Below are positions 27,311 through 35,444 of a stretch of DNA of 64,000 bases, piece after piece. The notes under the pieces were generated by a model, which saw only the letters and a list, made by a program, of their open reading frames with translations, was not told the DNA's origin and did not search any database. A program made the position numbers and the translations under genes. Numbering within the stretch: position 1 is the stretch's first letter; each line of letters opens with the position of its first letter. This DNA is from Alistipes provencensis (GTDB lineage Bacteria > Bacteroidota > Bacteroidia > Bacteroidales > Rikenellaceae): contig NZ_LT559262.1 in assembly GCF_900083545.1 (NCBI RefSeq), positions 3,336,324 to 3,400,323 of the forward strand, written 5' to 3'.

Positions 27311-29329
27311 ATGAAAATACATGCCTTATTTACCGCCGTATTGCTTGCAGCCGCGCTCCTCGGGGGCGCCGGCTGCAACGGCAATACGTCCGAAACCGAA
27401 ACTCCGCTTCCCGTTCTGGAAAACGCCGGACAGGTGACGCTCGCAGGCGGACGCAACCGGATCGTCTGCCGCTGGACCGGCATGCCGCAGGAGGTCGCAT
27501 CGATCCGGCTCCGGCTCGGCGACGACGGGACCCCGCACGATATTCCGGCCGGCGACAGCAACGGCGAAAAGGAGCTGACAGGTATCGAAGAGGGCTCCCG
27601 GCCGGTCGAGATCCGCTACATCACGAACAACGGAGAAGTTTTCGCAGGTCCTGAGCCGACGGTGACCGTATACGGAGAACGCTACGAAGCGTCGTTGAAA
27701 AACCGCACCGTCACGGGGGCCTACTTCGCCGGCGCCTCGGCGACCGTGACGCTCGCCAACTATTGCCCTGAAGGAATCGTCGGGCAGGAATTCTCATACG
27801 TCTCGGCGGTCGGAGAGCCCCGGACCCGCTACTGCGAAGCGCGGCACGACGGTTCGAAGCAAACCGTCGCGTTCGACGATGCGGGCGGCGACATCTCGTA
27901 CCGCTGCGTCTACCGCCCTTCGGAAATCACCGGAGACCTCTTTTACAGCCCGGCGGCAACGATCTCCAACTACGCCCGGGTGGACTCCCCGGAACAGACC
28001 CCCGTGGTGGAGGGTTACCGCGGCATCTGGTTCTCGATCGGCCAGGCCGCTTCGGAATACGGGCCCAAATACTCCGGCGGACTGGGCACCTACACGATGA
28101 AACATATCCCGATGGCCGTCTACGCCCCGGCCGTCGGACGGACCTATTTCGTCTACGGCGGCGCCCCGGACACGGGCCGGAAATACCTGCAATGCATGAT
28201 CGGCTGCTACGACCACAAGACCGGACTGCTGCAAAAGCCCCGCGTCGTGCACGACAAAGGTATCGACGGGGTTTCCGATCCCCACGACGACCCGACCGTC
28301 CAGATCGACCGGAACGGCTATGTCTGGGTTTTCGTCGCCGGGCGCGCCAACAAACGCCCGGGCATCCGCTACCGGAGCGTCAATCCCTACGACATCTCGG
28401 CTTTCGAACGCATCAACGAAAGCATCATGGCCTATCCGCAGGTGCACTACCATCCCGAGCGGGGCTTCTTTCTCTTTTTCACCCGCTATGACGGCGTGCG
28501 CCAGCTCTTCTGGCAGACCAGCGAAGACGGCGTGAACTGGACGCCTTACCGGAAACTGGCCTCCGTCAAGGAGGGTTCCGAAAGCAAATCGGGACACTAC
28601 CAGATCAGTAACATCTGCGGCACGAAGGTCTGCACGGCCTTCAACCGCCACATCAACGGCAACGTAGATACGCGCACGAACATCTACTACGTCCAGTCCG
28701 AAGACTGGGGCGTGACGTGGACCACGGCCGACGGCACGGCGGTCACGGTTCCCGTGACGGAGCGCTATTCGAACGCTCTGGTGCGCGATTTCCAGAGCCA
28801 AGGACGCAACTGCTACATCAAGGACCTGAATTTCGACGCCGCAGGACGCCCCGTGATCCTCTGCGTCACCAGCGACAACCACCTGACGGGCCCCGACGGC
28901 GGCGTGCGCCAATGGCACACGTTCCACTGGACGGGCCGGGAGTGGCGGGAGAGCCTGATCGCCACTTCGACGCACTGCTACGACAGCGGCAGTCTCTGGA
29001 TCGAAAAGGGCGTATGGACTGTCATCGCCCCGACCGATCCGGGGCCCCAGTACTGGGGCGCAGGGGGCGAAATCGTCGTATGGCGCAGTTTCGACGAGGG
29101 CGTCAACTGGCTCCGCGCGCAGACGCTGACCGCGAACAGCACCTACAACCACACCTACATACGGCGTCCCCTCGGCGCCGCGGAGGGATTCTACGCATTC
29201 TGGGCCGACGGCAGTCCCGACGCTCGGACCGCCTCGCACCTCTATTTCTGCACCGCCTCGGGCTCCGTCTTCCGCATGCCCTACGACATGACCGACGAAT
29301 GGGCGGCGCCCGAACCCGTAAACCGATAA
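27311..29329 (+). CDS. BNR_4-family beta-propeller lipoprotein with DUF4998-like N-terminal domain, putative polysaccharide lyase
   Basis: The protein has 672 residues from the ATG at 27311 (MKIHALF); an open frame continues upstream into the previous gene but lacks a signal there. A lipobox ending LGGAGC (Cys19) makes it a lipoprotein. Residues about 30-230 are two small beta-sandwich-like units resembling DUF4998 (RIVCRWTGMP, then VEIRYITNNGEVF). From about 234 the BNR_4 propeller closely matches the preceding protein, with GYRGIWFSIGQ, KYSGGLGTYTMKHIPMAVY, YPQVHYHPE, FNRHINGNVDTRTN, TSDNHLTGPDGGV and STHCYDSGSLWI. The pair probably arose by tandem duplication; this copy is anchored, its neighbour soluble. 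The likely task is surface cleavage of the acidic polysaccharide before uptake. The gene is followed by GH105 at 21 nt. Confidence 0.7.
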   Translation: MKIHALFTAVLLAAALLGGAGCNGNTSETETPLPVLENAGQVTLAGGRNRIVCRWTGMPQEVASIRLRLGDDGTPHDIPAGDSNGEKELTGIEEGSRPVEIRYITNNGEVFAGPEPTVTVYGERYEASLKNRTVTGAYFAGASATVTLANYCPEGIVGQEFSYVSAVGEPRTRYCEARHDGSKQTVAFDDAGGDISYRCVYRPSEITGDLFYSPAATISNYARVDSPEQTPVVEGYRGIWFSIGQAASEYGPKYSGGLGTYTMKHIPMAVYAPAVGRTYFVYGGAPDTGRKYLQCMIGCYDHKTGLLQKPRVVHDKGIDGVSDPHDDPTVQIDRNGYVWVFVAGRANKRPGIRYRSVNPYDISAFERINESIMAYPQVHYHPERGFFLFFTRYDGVRQLFWQTSEDGVNWTPYRKLASVKEGSESKSGHYQISNICGTKVCTAFNRHINGNVDTRTNIYYVQSEDWGVTWTTADGTAVTVPVTERYSNALVRDFQSQGRNCYIKDLNFDAAGRPVILCVTSDNHLTGPDGGVRQWHTFHWTGREWRESLIATSTHCYDSGSLWIEKGVWTVIAPTDPGPQYWGAGGEIVVWRSFDEGVNWLRAQTLTANSTYNHTYIRRPLGAAEGFYAFWADGSPDARTASHLYFCTASGSVFRMPYDMTDEWAAPEPVNR

Positions 29330-29350
29330 CCGTAATCAAACTTCCGAACT

Positions 29351-30445
29351 ATGTATAAGACACGATTCCTCCTCTTTCTGTTGGCCGCAGCGCTTTCGGG
29401 CGTCCCGGCCGAAGCCGCCAACAAACGCGACACCGAGATCGCCAACCGGGCGGCGCAATGGCAAATCGACAATTTCGGCGAACACCTCTCCCGCCCCGGC
29501 AAGCGCAGCGACCAGCACTGGGCCAACGGCGCGCTCTACCGCGGCATGATCGTCTGGGCCGACGTTTCGGGTTACAAGCCCTGCGAGGAGTTCGTCCTCG
29601 AAATCGGGCGCCGCAGCGGCTGGCACATGGGACGGCGGCAATACCATGCCGACGATATCTGCGTCGGACAGGCTTACCTAATGCTCTACCAACGCTACAA
29701 GGACCCGGCGATGCTGCGCCCCGTAAAACAGCGAGCCGACTCGGTGATCGCCTTCCCGGCGGAGACCAAAATGCACATCAAGGCCAAGAATGGATCGAAG
29801 CGCTGGAGCTGGTGCGACGCCCTGTTCATGGCGCCCCCGGTCTACGCCCTGCTGGCGAACATCACGGGCGACAACAGCTACCGGAAATTTATGAACTGCG
29901 AATTTTATGCTTCGTCACGCAGCCTCTTCGATGCCGCCGAAAACCTCTATTACCGCGACGCGCGCTACTTCGACAAACGCGAGAAAAACGGTAAAAAGGT
30001 CTTCTGGGGCCGCGGCAACGGCTGGTGCTACGCCGCGCTGGCCATCCTGCTCGAAACCCTTCCCGAGAGCGACCCGATGTACGACTACTACCGGCGGATG
30101 TTCCTCCGCATGTCGGAAGCCGTCGTCGCTTGTCAGGACGCCCGCGGATCGTGGCATCCGAGCATGCTCGACCACGAAACCTACCCGATGCCCGAAAACA
30201 GCGCCTCGGGATTCTTCACCTACGGACTGGCTTGGGGCGTGAATCACGGCCTGCTGACCGCACCAGTCTATAAACGCGCCGCGCGCCGCGGCTGGAAGGC
30301 CCTCTGTTCATATGTCGGCCCGGACGGACGCCTCGGATATGTGCAGCCCATCGGCGGATCGCCCCAGCGGACGAACCGCGAAATGACCGAGGTGTACGGA
30401 GTCGGCGCCTTCCTGATGGCCGCCTCGGAAATCGTACAAATGTAG
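29351..30445 (+). CDS. GH105 unsaturated rhamnogalacturonyl/uronyl hydrolase (YteR-like)
   Basis: The protein has 364 residues with a cleavable signal peptide ending near AEAAN. Typical GH105 motifs are visible: HADDICVGQAYLMLY, WSWCDALFMAPP, FWGRGNGWCYAALAI, SASGFFTYGLAWGVN and the C-terminal EVYGVGAFLMAASEI. Asp101 and Asp156 (in WCDALFM) are 55 residues apart, as are the two active-site Asp residues recalled for YteR. The enzyme removes a 4,5-unsaturated uronic acid from lyase-generated oligosaccharides. Having both GH88 and GH105 suggests two kinds of unsaturated end, for example different linkages made by the two lyase types in this locus. It is the last gene of the operon that starts at the GH88 gene. 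Confidence 0.93.
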   Translation: MYKTRFLLFLLAAALSGVPAEAANKRDTEIANRAAQWQIDNFGEHLSRPGKRSDQHWANGALYRGMIVWADVSGYKPCEEFVLEIGRRSGWHMGRRQYHADDICVGQAYLMLYQRYKDPAMLRPVKQRADSVIAFPAETKMHIKAKNGSKRWSWCDALFMAPPVYALLANITGDNSYRKFMNCEFYASSRSLFDAAENLYYRDARYFDKREKNGKKVFWGRGNGWCYAALAILLETLPESDPMYDYYRRMFLRMSEAVVACQDARGSWHPSMLDHETYPMPENSASGFFTYGLAWGVNHGLLTAPVYKRAARRGWKALCSYVGPDGRLGYVQPIGGSPQRTNREMTEVYGVGAFLMAASEIVQM

Positions 30446-30526
30446 CCGCAGGCCGTGCCCGAGAACAATGTGACGCACGGACAAAAAACGAATACACTCA
30501 TGAAAAACGATTCGCAGCCATCGGAA

Positions 30527-30534
30527 TAACTTTG
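30527..30534 (+). promoter_or_regulatory. Bacteroidetes -7 element for the BACON-SusCD operon
   Basis: TAACTTTG matches TAnnTTTG and lies 29 nt before the ATG at 30563. No TTTG is present at -33. Upstream, AAAAACGA occurs twice, 19 nt apart (30484 and 30503); the same 8-mer occurs next to the promoter of the hybrid regulator gene, so it may be a weak operator half-site. Confidence 0.62.
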
Positions 30535-30562
30535 ACTTGACAACCTAAAACACAACCATCAC

Positions 30563-32152
30563 ATGAAAACCCTGAAAATCGCATGCACAGCCCTGATTCT
30601 GCTGGCAGGGGTCTTCGCCGCGGCCTGCTCCACGGACCCGGAGACCGAAGCCGCCGACCGGGTGGAGATAGACGGGCTGGACGACGGACTGCATTTCCCG
30701 TACCACCCCGAAGAGAGCGCCAGTTTCTCGATTTCATCGAACAAAACCTGGTCGATCTCCAAAAGCGGACTCGACTGGCTGACCGTCTCGCAAATGAACG
30801 GAGGGTCGAAACTGCCGGCGACAATCTCGCTCTCGGCTGCGCCTAACGACGACCTGGAACGCAGCGGGGAGTTAACCATCTATACCGGTGCCTATGTACA
30901 GACAGTAACCGTCACGCAGGAGGCTTTCCCCATCGTACCGACACTCACGCTGGACGGTCTGACCGACAACACGCTCGAATTCGAATTCTCCGACCTCGAG
31001 CCCGTCACATTCACACTGTACAGCAACATCGCCTGGACAGCCGACAAGCAAGGCCTCGACTGGGCCGAAGTATCCCCGCTTTCGGGCGAACGCAAACAGG
31101 AGGCGACAATCACCGTAACCCCCTCAGCCAACGGAGGCGATGCGCGCCAAGGCACGCTCTCGTTCTGGGGCGAAGGCATGACTCCCGTGGTCGTAACCGT
31201 CCGCCAGACCGCTTACCGCGACGATCCGCTGCTCACGGTAACGGGCTTCGGCGAAGACAATACGCTCGCCTTCCCCGAGGCGCCGGAGGCCCCTGCCGCC
31301 CTGCAAATCCTTTGCAACCGCAACTGGACCGTCATCAAGGAGGGGCTCGACTGGCTCACCGTCGCGCCCGAATCAGGTACGGCCGGCACCGTACCGGCCG
31401 ACATAACGCTGACGGCTTCGAAAAACACCGGCGATGCCCGCACCGGCACACTGACCATCCGAGCCGACGATCCCGCGCTGGAAGATGTGGTAATCACCGT
31501 TTCGCAGGAGGCCAAGAGCCTCGAACCGATCGCTTGGTGGACACTTTCCGACGAAGCGCTGAAGCAGTACAGCGGCGACAACTGGCTCACCGGCGGCAGA
31601 ATGTTTGCCGACAAACCCGCCGGAACGACCGCTTACGGCCAATGGAACAAGGTCAACGACGCACCCGTCTACGACCCCGGGTACGTCATCAGCTCCGACG
31701 GCAAGGGACACTACGCCGTAAAATCGGTATGGACGGACGACAACCTGGAATTCACCATTCCCGTGAAGAATTTCGCAGCCGGACAGGCCGTCAATATCCG
31801 TTACGGTGCGAGGAGCAAGAAAACGGGCGCGCGGTATTGGATAGTGGAGTATTTCGACCAGGGAACGTGGAAACCCACCAGTACGAAAGAATACACTTTC
31901 TCCGGAAACGGATTGCACGTCACGGCTACTTACGAACTGACAAAGGCGGACAAGGTAGAGAACATCAATGAAACCGCCCGCTTTACGGAGGCCGTAGACA
32001 ACGGCGTCATCCGGTTCCGCATCCGCTGCGTCACCGGCACCTGCACGATCGAAGGCAAAGTGATAGCCCAACCCAGCAGCGGTGCCGCCCCCCGCTTCTG
32101 TCAGTGGAGTACGGGCGACCACGACGCCATCGCATTCTATCTGGTAGACTGA
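30563..32152 (+). CDS. BACON-domain lipoprotein with C-terminal carbohydrate-binding-like module (surface glycan-binding protein)
   Basis: The protein has 529 residues. A lipobox ending FAAAC (Cys22) is followed by three BACON domains at about 35-120, 125-215 and 220-315, each with a GLDWLTV/GLDWAEV core and a VTVTQE, VTVRQT or ITVSQE end. Residues about 320-529 form an unnamed beta-rich module starting WWTLS and containing ARYWIVEYFDQGTWKP. A similar module follows the BACON domain in the protein at 11290. BACON domains act as spacers or glycan/mucin-binding units on the cell surface. The gene precedes two SusCD pairs, so a surface glycan-binding role for the acidic polysaccharide is likely. 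No catalytic motif was seen. Confidence 0.82.
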   Translation: MKTLKIACTALILLAGVFAAACSTDPETEAADRVEIDGLDDGLHFPYHPEESASFSISSNKTWSISKSGLDWLTVSQMNGGSKLPATISLSAAPNDDLERSGELTIYTGAYVQTVTVTQEAFPIVPTLTLDGLTDNTLEFEFSDLEPVTFTLYSNIAWTADKQGLDWAEVSPLSGERKQEATITVTPSANGGDARQGTLSFWGEGMTPVVVTVRQTAYRDDPLLTVTGFGEDNTLAFPEAPEAPAALQILCNRNWTVIKEGLDWLTVAPESGTAGTVPADITLTASKNTGDARTGTLTIRADDPALEDVVITVSQEAKSLEPIAWWTLSDEALKQYSGDNWLTGGRMFADKPAGTTAYGQWNKVNDAPVYDPGYVISSDGKGHYAVKSVWTDDNLEFTIPVKNFAAGQAVNIRYGARSKKTGARYWIVEYFDQGTWKPTSTKEYTFSGNGLHVTATYELTKADKVENINETARFTEAVDNGVIRFRIRCVTGTCTIEGKVIAQPSSGAAPRFCQWSTGDHDAIAFYLVD

Positions 32153-32165
32153 AACAGCTGAGCGA

Positions 32166-32204
32166 GGACTGCCGGCCGCGTCACCCGCTGACGGCCGGCA
32201 GTCC
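32166..32204 (+). other. Strong intergenic hairpin between the BACON lipoprotein gene and susC
   Basis: A perfect 13-bp stem is formed by GGACTGCCGGCCG (32166-32178) and CGGCCGGCAGTCC (32192-32204) around a 13-nt loop. No T-run follows, so it is not a standard intrinsic terminator. It could be a partial terminator, an mRNA-stability or processing element that sets the ratio of lipoprotein to transporter, or a site for a protein. Confidence 0.7.
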
Positions 32205-32248
32205 GCCGCAGCCATTTCCCCAACCTATATAACCAACCTAATCCCAAT

Positions 32249-35200
32249 ATGGAAAACTTCTATCTCAAACCGCTCACACCATCGCTGCACGGGCTTCGCC
32301 GTCTGGCCGCCATGGTGTTGCTGCTGCTGTTCGCCGCCACGGCAGGACCGGCTGCCGCCAGAGAGCCAGCCGCCGACGCGCAGCAACCGACGATTCAGGC
32401 CAAAGGCCGCGTCGTCGACACCAACGGCCATGCGATCGCCGGCGCGGCGATCACGACAAAGGGAGGACCCGCCGGCGGTACGATCACCGACGCACAGGGC
32501 GCATTCACACTCCGTGTCCGCAAAGGCGCCGTGCTTCACGTCTCGTTCCTTGGCTACCAGACACGGGAAATCGTCGTCGTCGACGCATCGCCGCTGACAA
32601 TAAAACTCGCCGAAGAAACGCATCAGGTCGAAGACGTGGTGGTGGTCGGATACGGCGTTCAGAAGAAAGAGAGCGTCCTTGGTGCCATCTCGCAGGTGAA
32701 TAACGAACAGCTCGTCAATTCGGGCACCACGAACATCACCAACGCCATCGCCGGCAAACTTTCGGGCGTGACGACCATTCAGACGGGCGGACAGCCCGGC
32801 AACAACGACGCCAACATCTTCATTCGCGGCGTATCGAGTTGGAACGGGTCCACGCCGCTGGTGCTCGTTGACGGCGTGGAGCGCAGTTTCGCGGACATCG
32901 ACCCCAACGAGGTCGCCTCGCTGTCGGTGCTCAAAGACGCTTCGGCGACCGCCGTGTTCGGCGCCAAAGGCGCCAACGGCGTCATCATCGTAACCACCCG
33001 CACGGGCTCCACGGGCAAGCCCAAGATGAACATCTCGCTCTCCTACGGCATGGACTTCCCGACGATGATCCCCGACCACATCGGCTCGGCGCAGACGGCC
33101 GAACTGCTCAACGTGGCGCTGAAAAACGCCCAGAGCTACGGCTCGATGATTCCCCGTTCGGAGATCGAGGAGTATGCCCATCCTTCGTCGCGCATCAATT
33201 CGATCCGCTATCCGGACAACGACTGGTTCGACATCGCCATGCGCAAGTGCGCCCAAACCATCAACGCCAACTACAACGTCTCGGGCGGTTCGCAGCGCGT
33301 CAAATACTTCCTCTCGCTGGGATATACCCACGAGGGGTCGATCTTCAAGGATTTTTCGGAGTGGAGCAACGCCAATTTCCGCTACGACCGCATCAACTAC
33401 CGTTCGAACCTCGATTTCGACGTGACGCGCAGCACGAAACTGTCGGTCAAGGTGGGCGGTGTGCTGGGAATCAAAGACACGCCGACGAACAAGACCGTAT
33501 CGGGCATGTTCAACATGATGTATTCGGCTTCGCCGATGATGTATCCGGCCTACTACCCCGACTGGGTGCTGGAAGAGATTCCCGACACGGACTATCCCGA
33601 CGCCTCGGGAGGCCGTCTGTCGAGTCCACGCACAGCCTACTTCGGGAACATCCGTACGTCGCTCTCGACGGGCGAGTTCGAACAGACCACGGACAACAAG
33701 CTCTATACCGACATCAACTTCGAGCAGAAGCTCGACTTCATCACCAAGGGGCTCTCGGTGAAAGCCAACGTCTCGCTGAGCACCTACTACTCCCGCATCT
33801 CGCAGACGGCGACCAACTCCAATCCCACCTTCTACATCGACTGGAACCGGTACGACGCAGGCGACGGCAATCCGTGGATTTACGCCGCAGCCAGCGAACT
33901 GATCTACGAAAACACACCCTACGCCGTGACCCGCGGGGCGATGCAGGGCGACTATTACGTCACATTCTACTGGGAGGGTGCCCTGAATTACAACCGCACC
34001 TTCGGCGACCACACCGTGACGGCACTGGCGCTCTTCAACCAGCGGGAAAACGTCAAGGGCACGGCCTTCCCCTACCATTCGCAGGGCGTGGTGGGCCGTG
34101 TGACCTACGATTACAGGCACAAATACCTCTTCGAATGCAACCTCGGGTACACCGGGTCGGAACAGTTCTCGCCCGAGAACCGCTATGGTTTCTTCCCCTC
34201 GGTGGCCATAGGCTGGGTGCCCTCGCAGGAGCGTTTCTGGAAAGAGGCGATGCCTTGGTGGTCGAAACTGAAGATCCGTTATTCGGACGGGCTGGTCGGC
34301 AGCGACTCCGGTTCGCGGTGGCTCTATTTCAGCGACTACATCAAGGGCGGCGACAGCTACATCTACGAAGGCGCCGCGGCAAACATGGTCGCTCAATGGG
34401 AAGAGGCCCGCAAACGCGATCTGGGTATCGAAATGGGCTGGCTGAACAACCGGCTGACGCTCAACTTCGACCTTTTCGACGAAAAGCGCACCAACATGCT
34501 TGTCAAGCCCAACGTCACGATGCTCGTCGGCACCTCGTACAAGGAGGTCAACCGCGGCAGCATGAAGAAGCACGGCATCGACATCGAACTGGGCTGGGCC
34601 GACAGGACCTCCACGGGATTCGGATACAACCTCACGGCGATGCTCTCGCTCAACGAGAACCGCATCACCAACTACGAGGACGCCCCCTACGCCCCCGAAT
34701 ACCAGAAGACCGCCGGAAAACCCTACAAGGGGCAGACCGACGGCGTGAGCATCGTCGATTCGGGCTATTTCGAATCCATCGACGACATCCACAACTACCC
34801 GGCCTACACGACCGACTGGAATTTCGTCAACGTGGGCGCCTACAAATACCTCGACTATTCGGCCGACGGCCGGCTCTCCGTCGAGGACCTGCACGCCATC
34901 GCCGGCAGCCAGTATCCGCCGGTGGTCGGCTCGTTCCGGGCCGGATTCGACTACAAGGGATTCGAATTCAGCATGCTGTGGTACGCCAACCTCGGCAAGT
35001 GGGTCGAATACAACAAGAGCTGGGAGATCGAGTTCAACAAGGGCGACTACCGCATCACCCACTCGCAGCTCGACTACTGGCGGCCCGACAACCGGGATGC
35101 CAATCACGCCACGCTGGTTTACGGAGGAACGTCGGGACACCCGATGTACATGTGGGCCGGCGGCAGCGGCGATGCCGGAGCCAAAATGATGCTCGAGGGC

Positions 35201-35437
35201 CGCACATGGCGCAAGGCCGACTACCTCTCGCTGAGGGAGATCTACCTCGCCTACACGTTCAACGCCAAACGCCTCCGCCAGAAGGTCGGGTTCCGCAACC
35301 TGAGTATCTACCTCACGGCGAACAACCTGCTGACGTTCTCCTCGCTGATCGAAGGAGACCCTGCGAGCACCACCTTCACCTCGGGGTTCTATCCGCAGAT
35401 GACCAGCATCAAACTGGGGGTTAAAATCGGATTCTAA
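32249..35437 (+). CDS. SusC/RagA-family TonB-dependent outer-membrane transporter (first pair)
   Basis: The protein has 1062 residues. A hydrophobic signal segment (about 19-38) is followed by a carboxypeptidase-regulatory-like beta-sandwich (KGRVVDTNGHAIAGAAI), the SusC signature DVVVVGYGVQKK, then the plug with IRGVSSWNGSTPLVLVDGVE and TAVFGAKGANGVIIVTT, and a 22-strand-type beta-barrel ending in IGF. SusC proteins import oligosaccharides across the outer membrane using TonB energy, with SusD as the lid. The partner SusD starts 7 nt downstream. The gene is preceded by a stable hairpin. It belongs to the acidic-polysaccharide locus with the lyases and GH88/GH105. Confidence 0.95.
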   Translation: MENFYLKPLTPSLHGLRRLAAMVLLLLFAATAGPAAAREPAADAQQPTIQAKGRVVDTNGHAIAGAAITTKGGPAGGTITDAQGAFTLRVRKGAVLHVSFLGYQTREIVVVDASPLTIKLAEETHQVEDVVVVGYGVQKKESVLGAISQVNNEQLVNSGTTNITNAIAGKLSGVTTIQTGGQPGNNDANIFIRGVSSWNGSTPLVLVDGVERSFADIDPNEVASLSVLKDASATAVFGAKGANGVIIVTTRTGSTGKPKMNISLSYGMDFPTMIPDHIGSAQTAELLNVALKNAQSYGSMIPRSEIEEYAHPSSRINSIRYPDNDWFDIAMRKCAQTINANYNVSGGSQRVKYFLSLGYTHEGSIFKDFSEWSNANFRYDRINYRSNLDFDVTRSTKLSVKVGGVLGIKDTPTNKTVSGMFNMMYSASPMMYPAYYPDWVLEEIPDTDYPDASGGRLSSPRTAYFGNIRTSLSTGEFEQTTDNKLYTDINFEQKLDFITKGLSVKANVSLSTYYSRISQTATNSNPTFYIDWNRYDAGDGNPWIYAAASELIYENTPYAVTRGAMQGDYYVTFYWEGALNYNRTFGDHTVTALALFNQRENVKGTAFPYHSQGVVGRVTYDYRHKYLFECNLGYTGSEQFSPENRYGFFPSVAIGWVPSQERFWKEAMPWWSKLKIRYSDGLVGSDSGSRWLYFSDYIKGGDSYIYEGAAANMVAQWEEARKRDLGIEMGWLNNRLTLNFDLFDEKRTNMLVKPNVTMLVGTSYKEVNRGSMKKHGIDIELGWADRTSTGFGYNLTAMLSLNENRITNYEDAPYAPEYQKTAGKPYKGQTDGVSIVDSGYFESIDDIHNYPAYTTDWNFVNVGAYKYLDYSADGRLSVEDLHAIAGSQYPPVVGSFRAGFDYKGFEFSMLWYANLGKWVEYNKSWEIEFNKGDYRITHSQLDYWRPDNRDANHATLVYGGTSGHPMYMWAGGSGDAGAKMMLEGRTWRKADYLSLREIYLAYTFNAKRLRQKVGFRNLSIYLTANNLLTFSSLIEGDPASTTFTSGFYPQMTSIKLGVKIGF

Positions 35438-35444
35438 AACTGCT

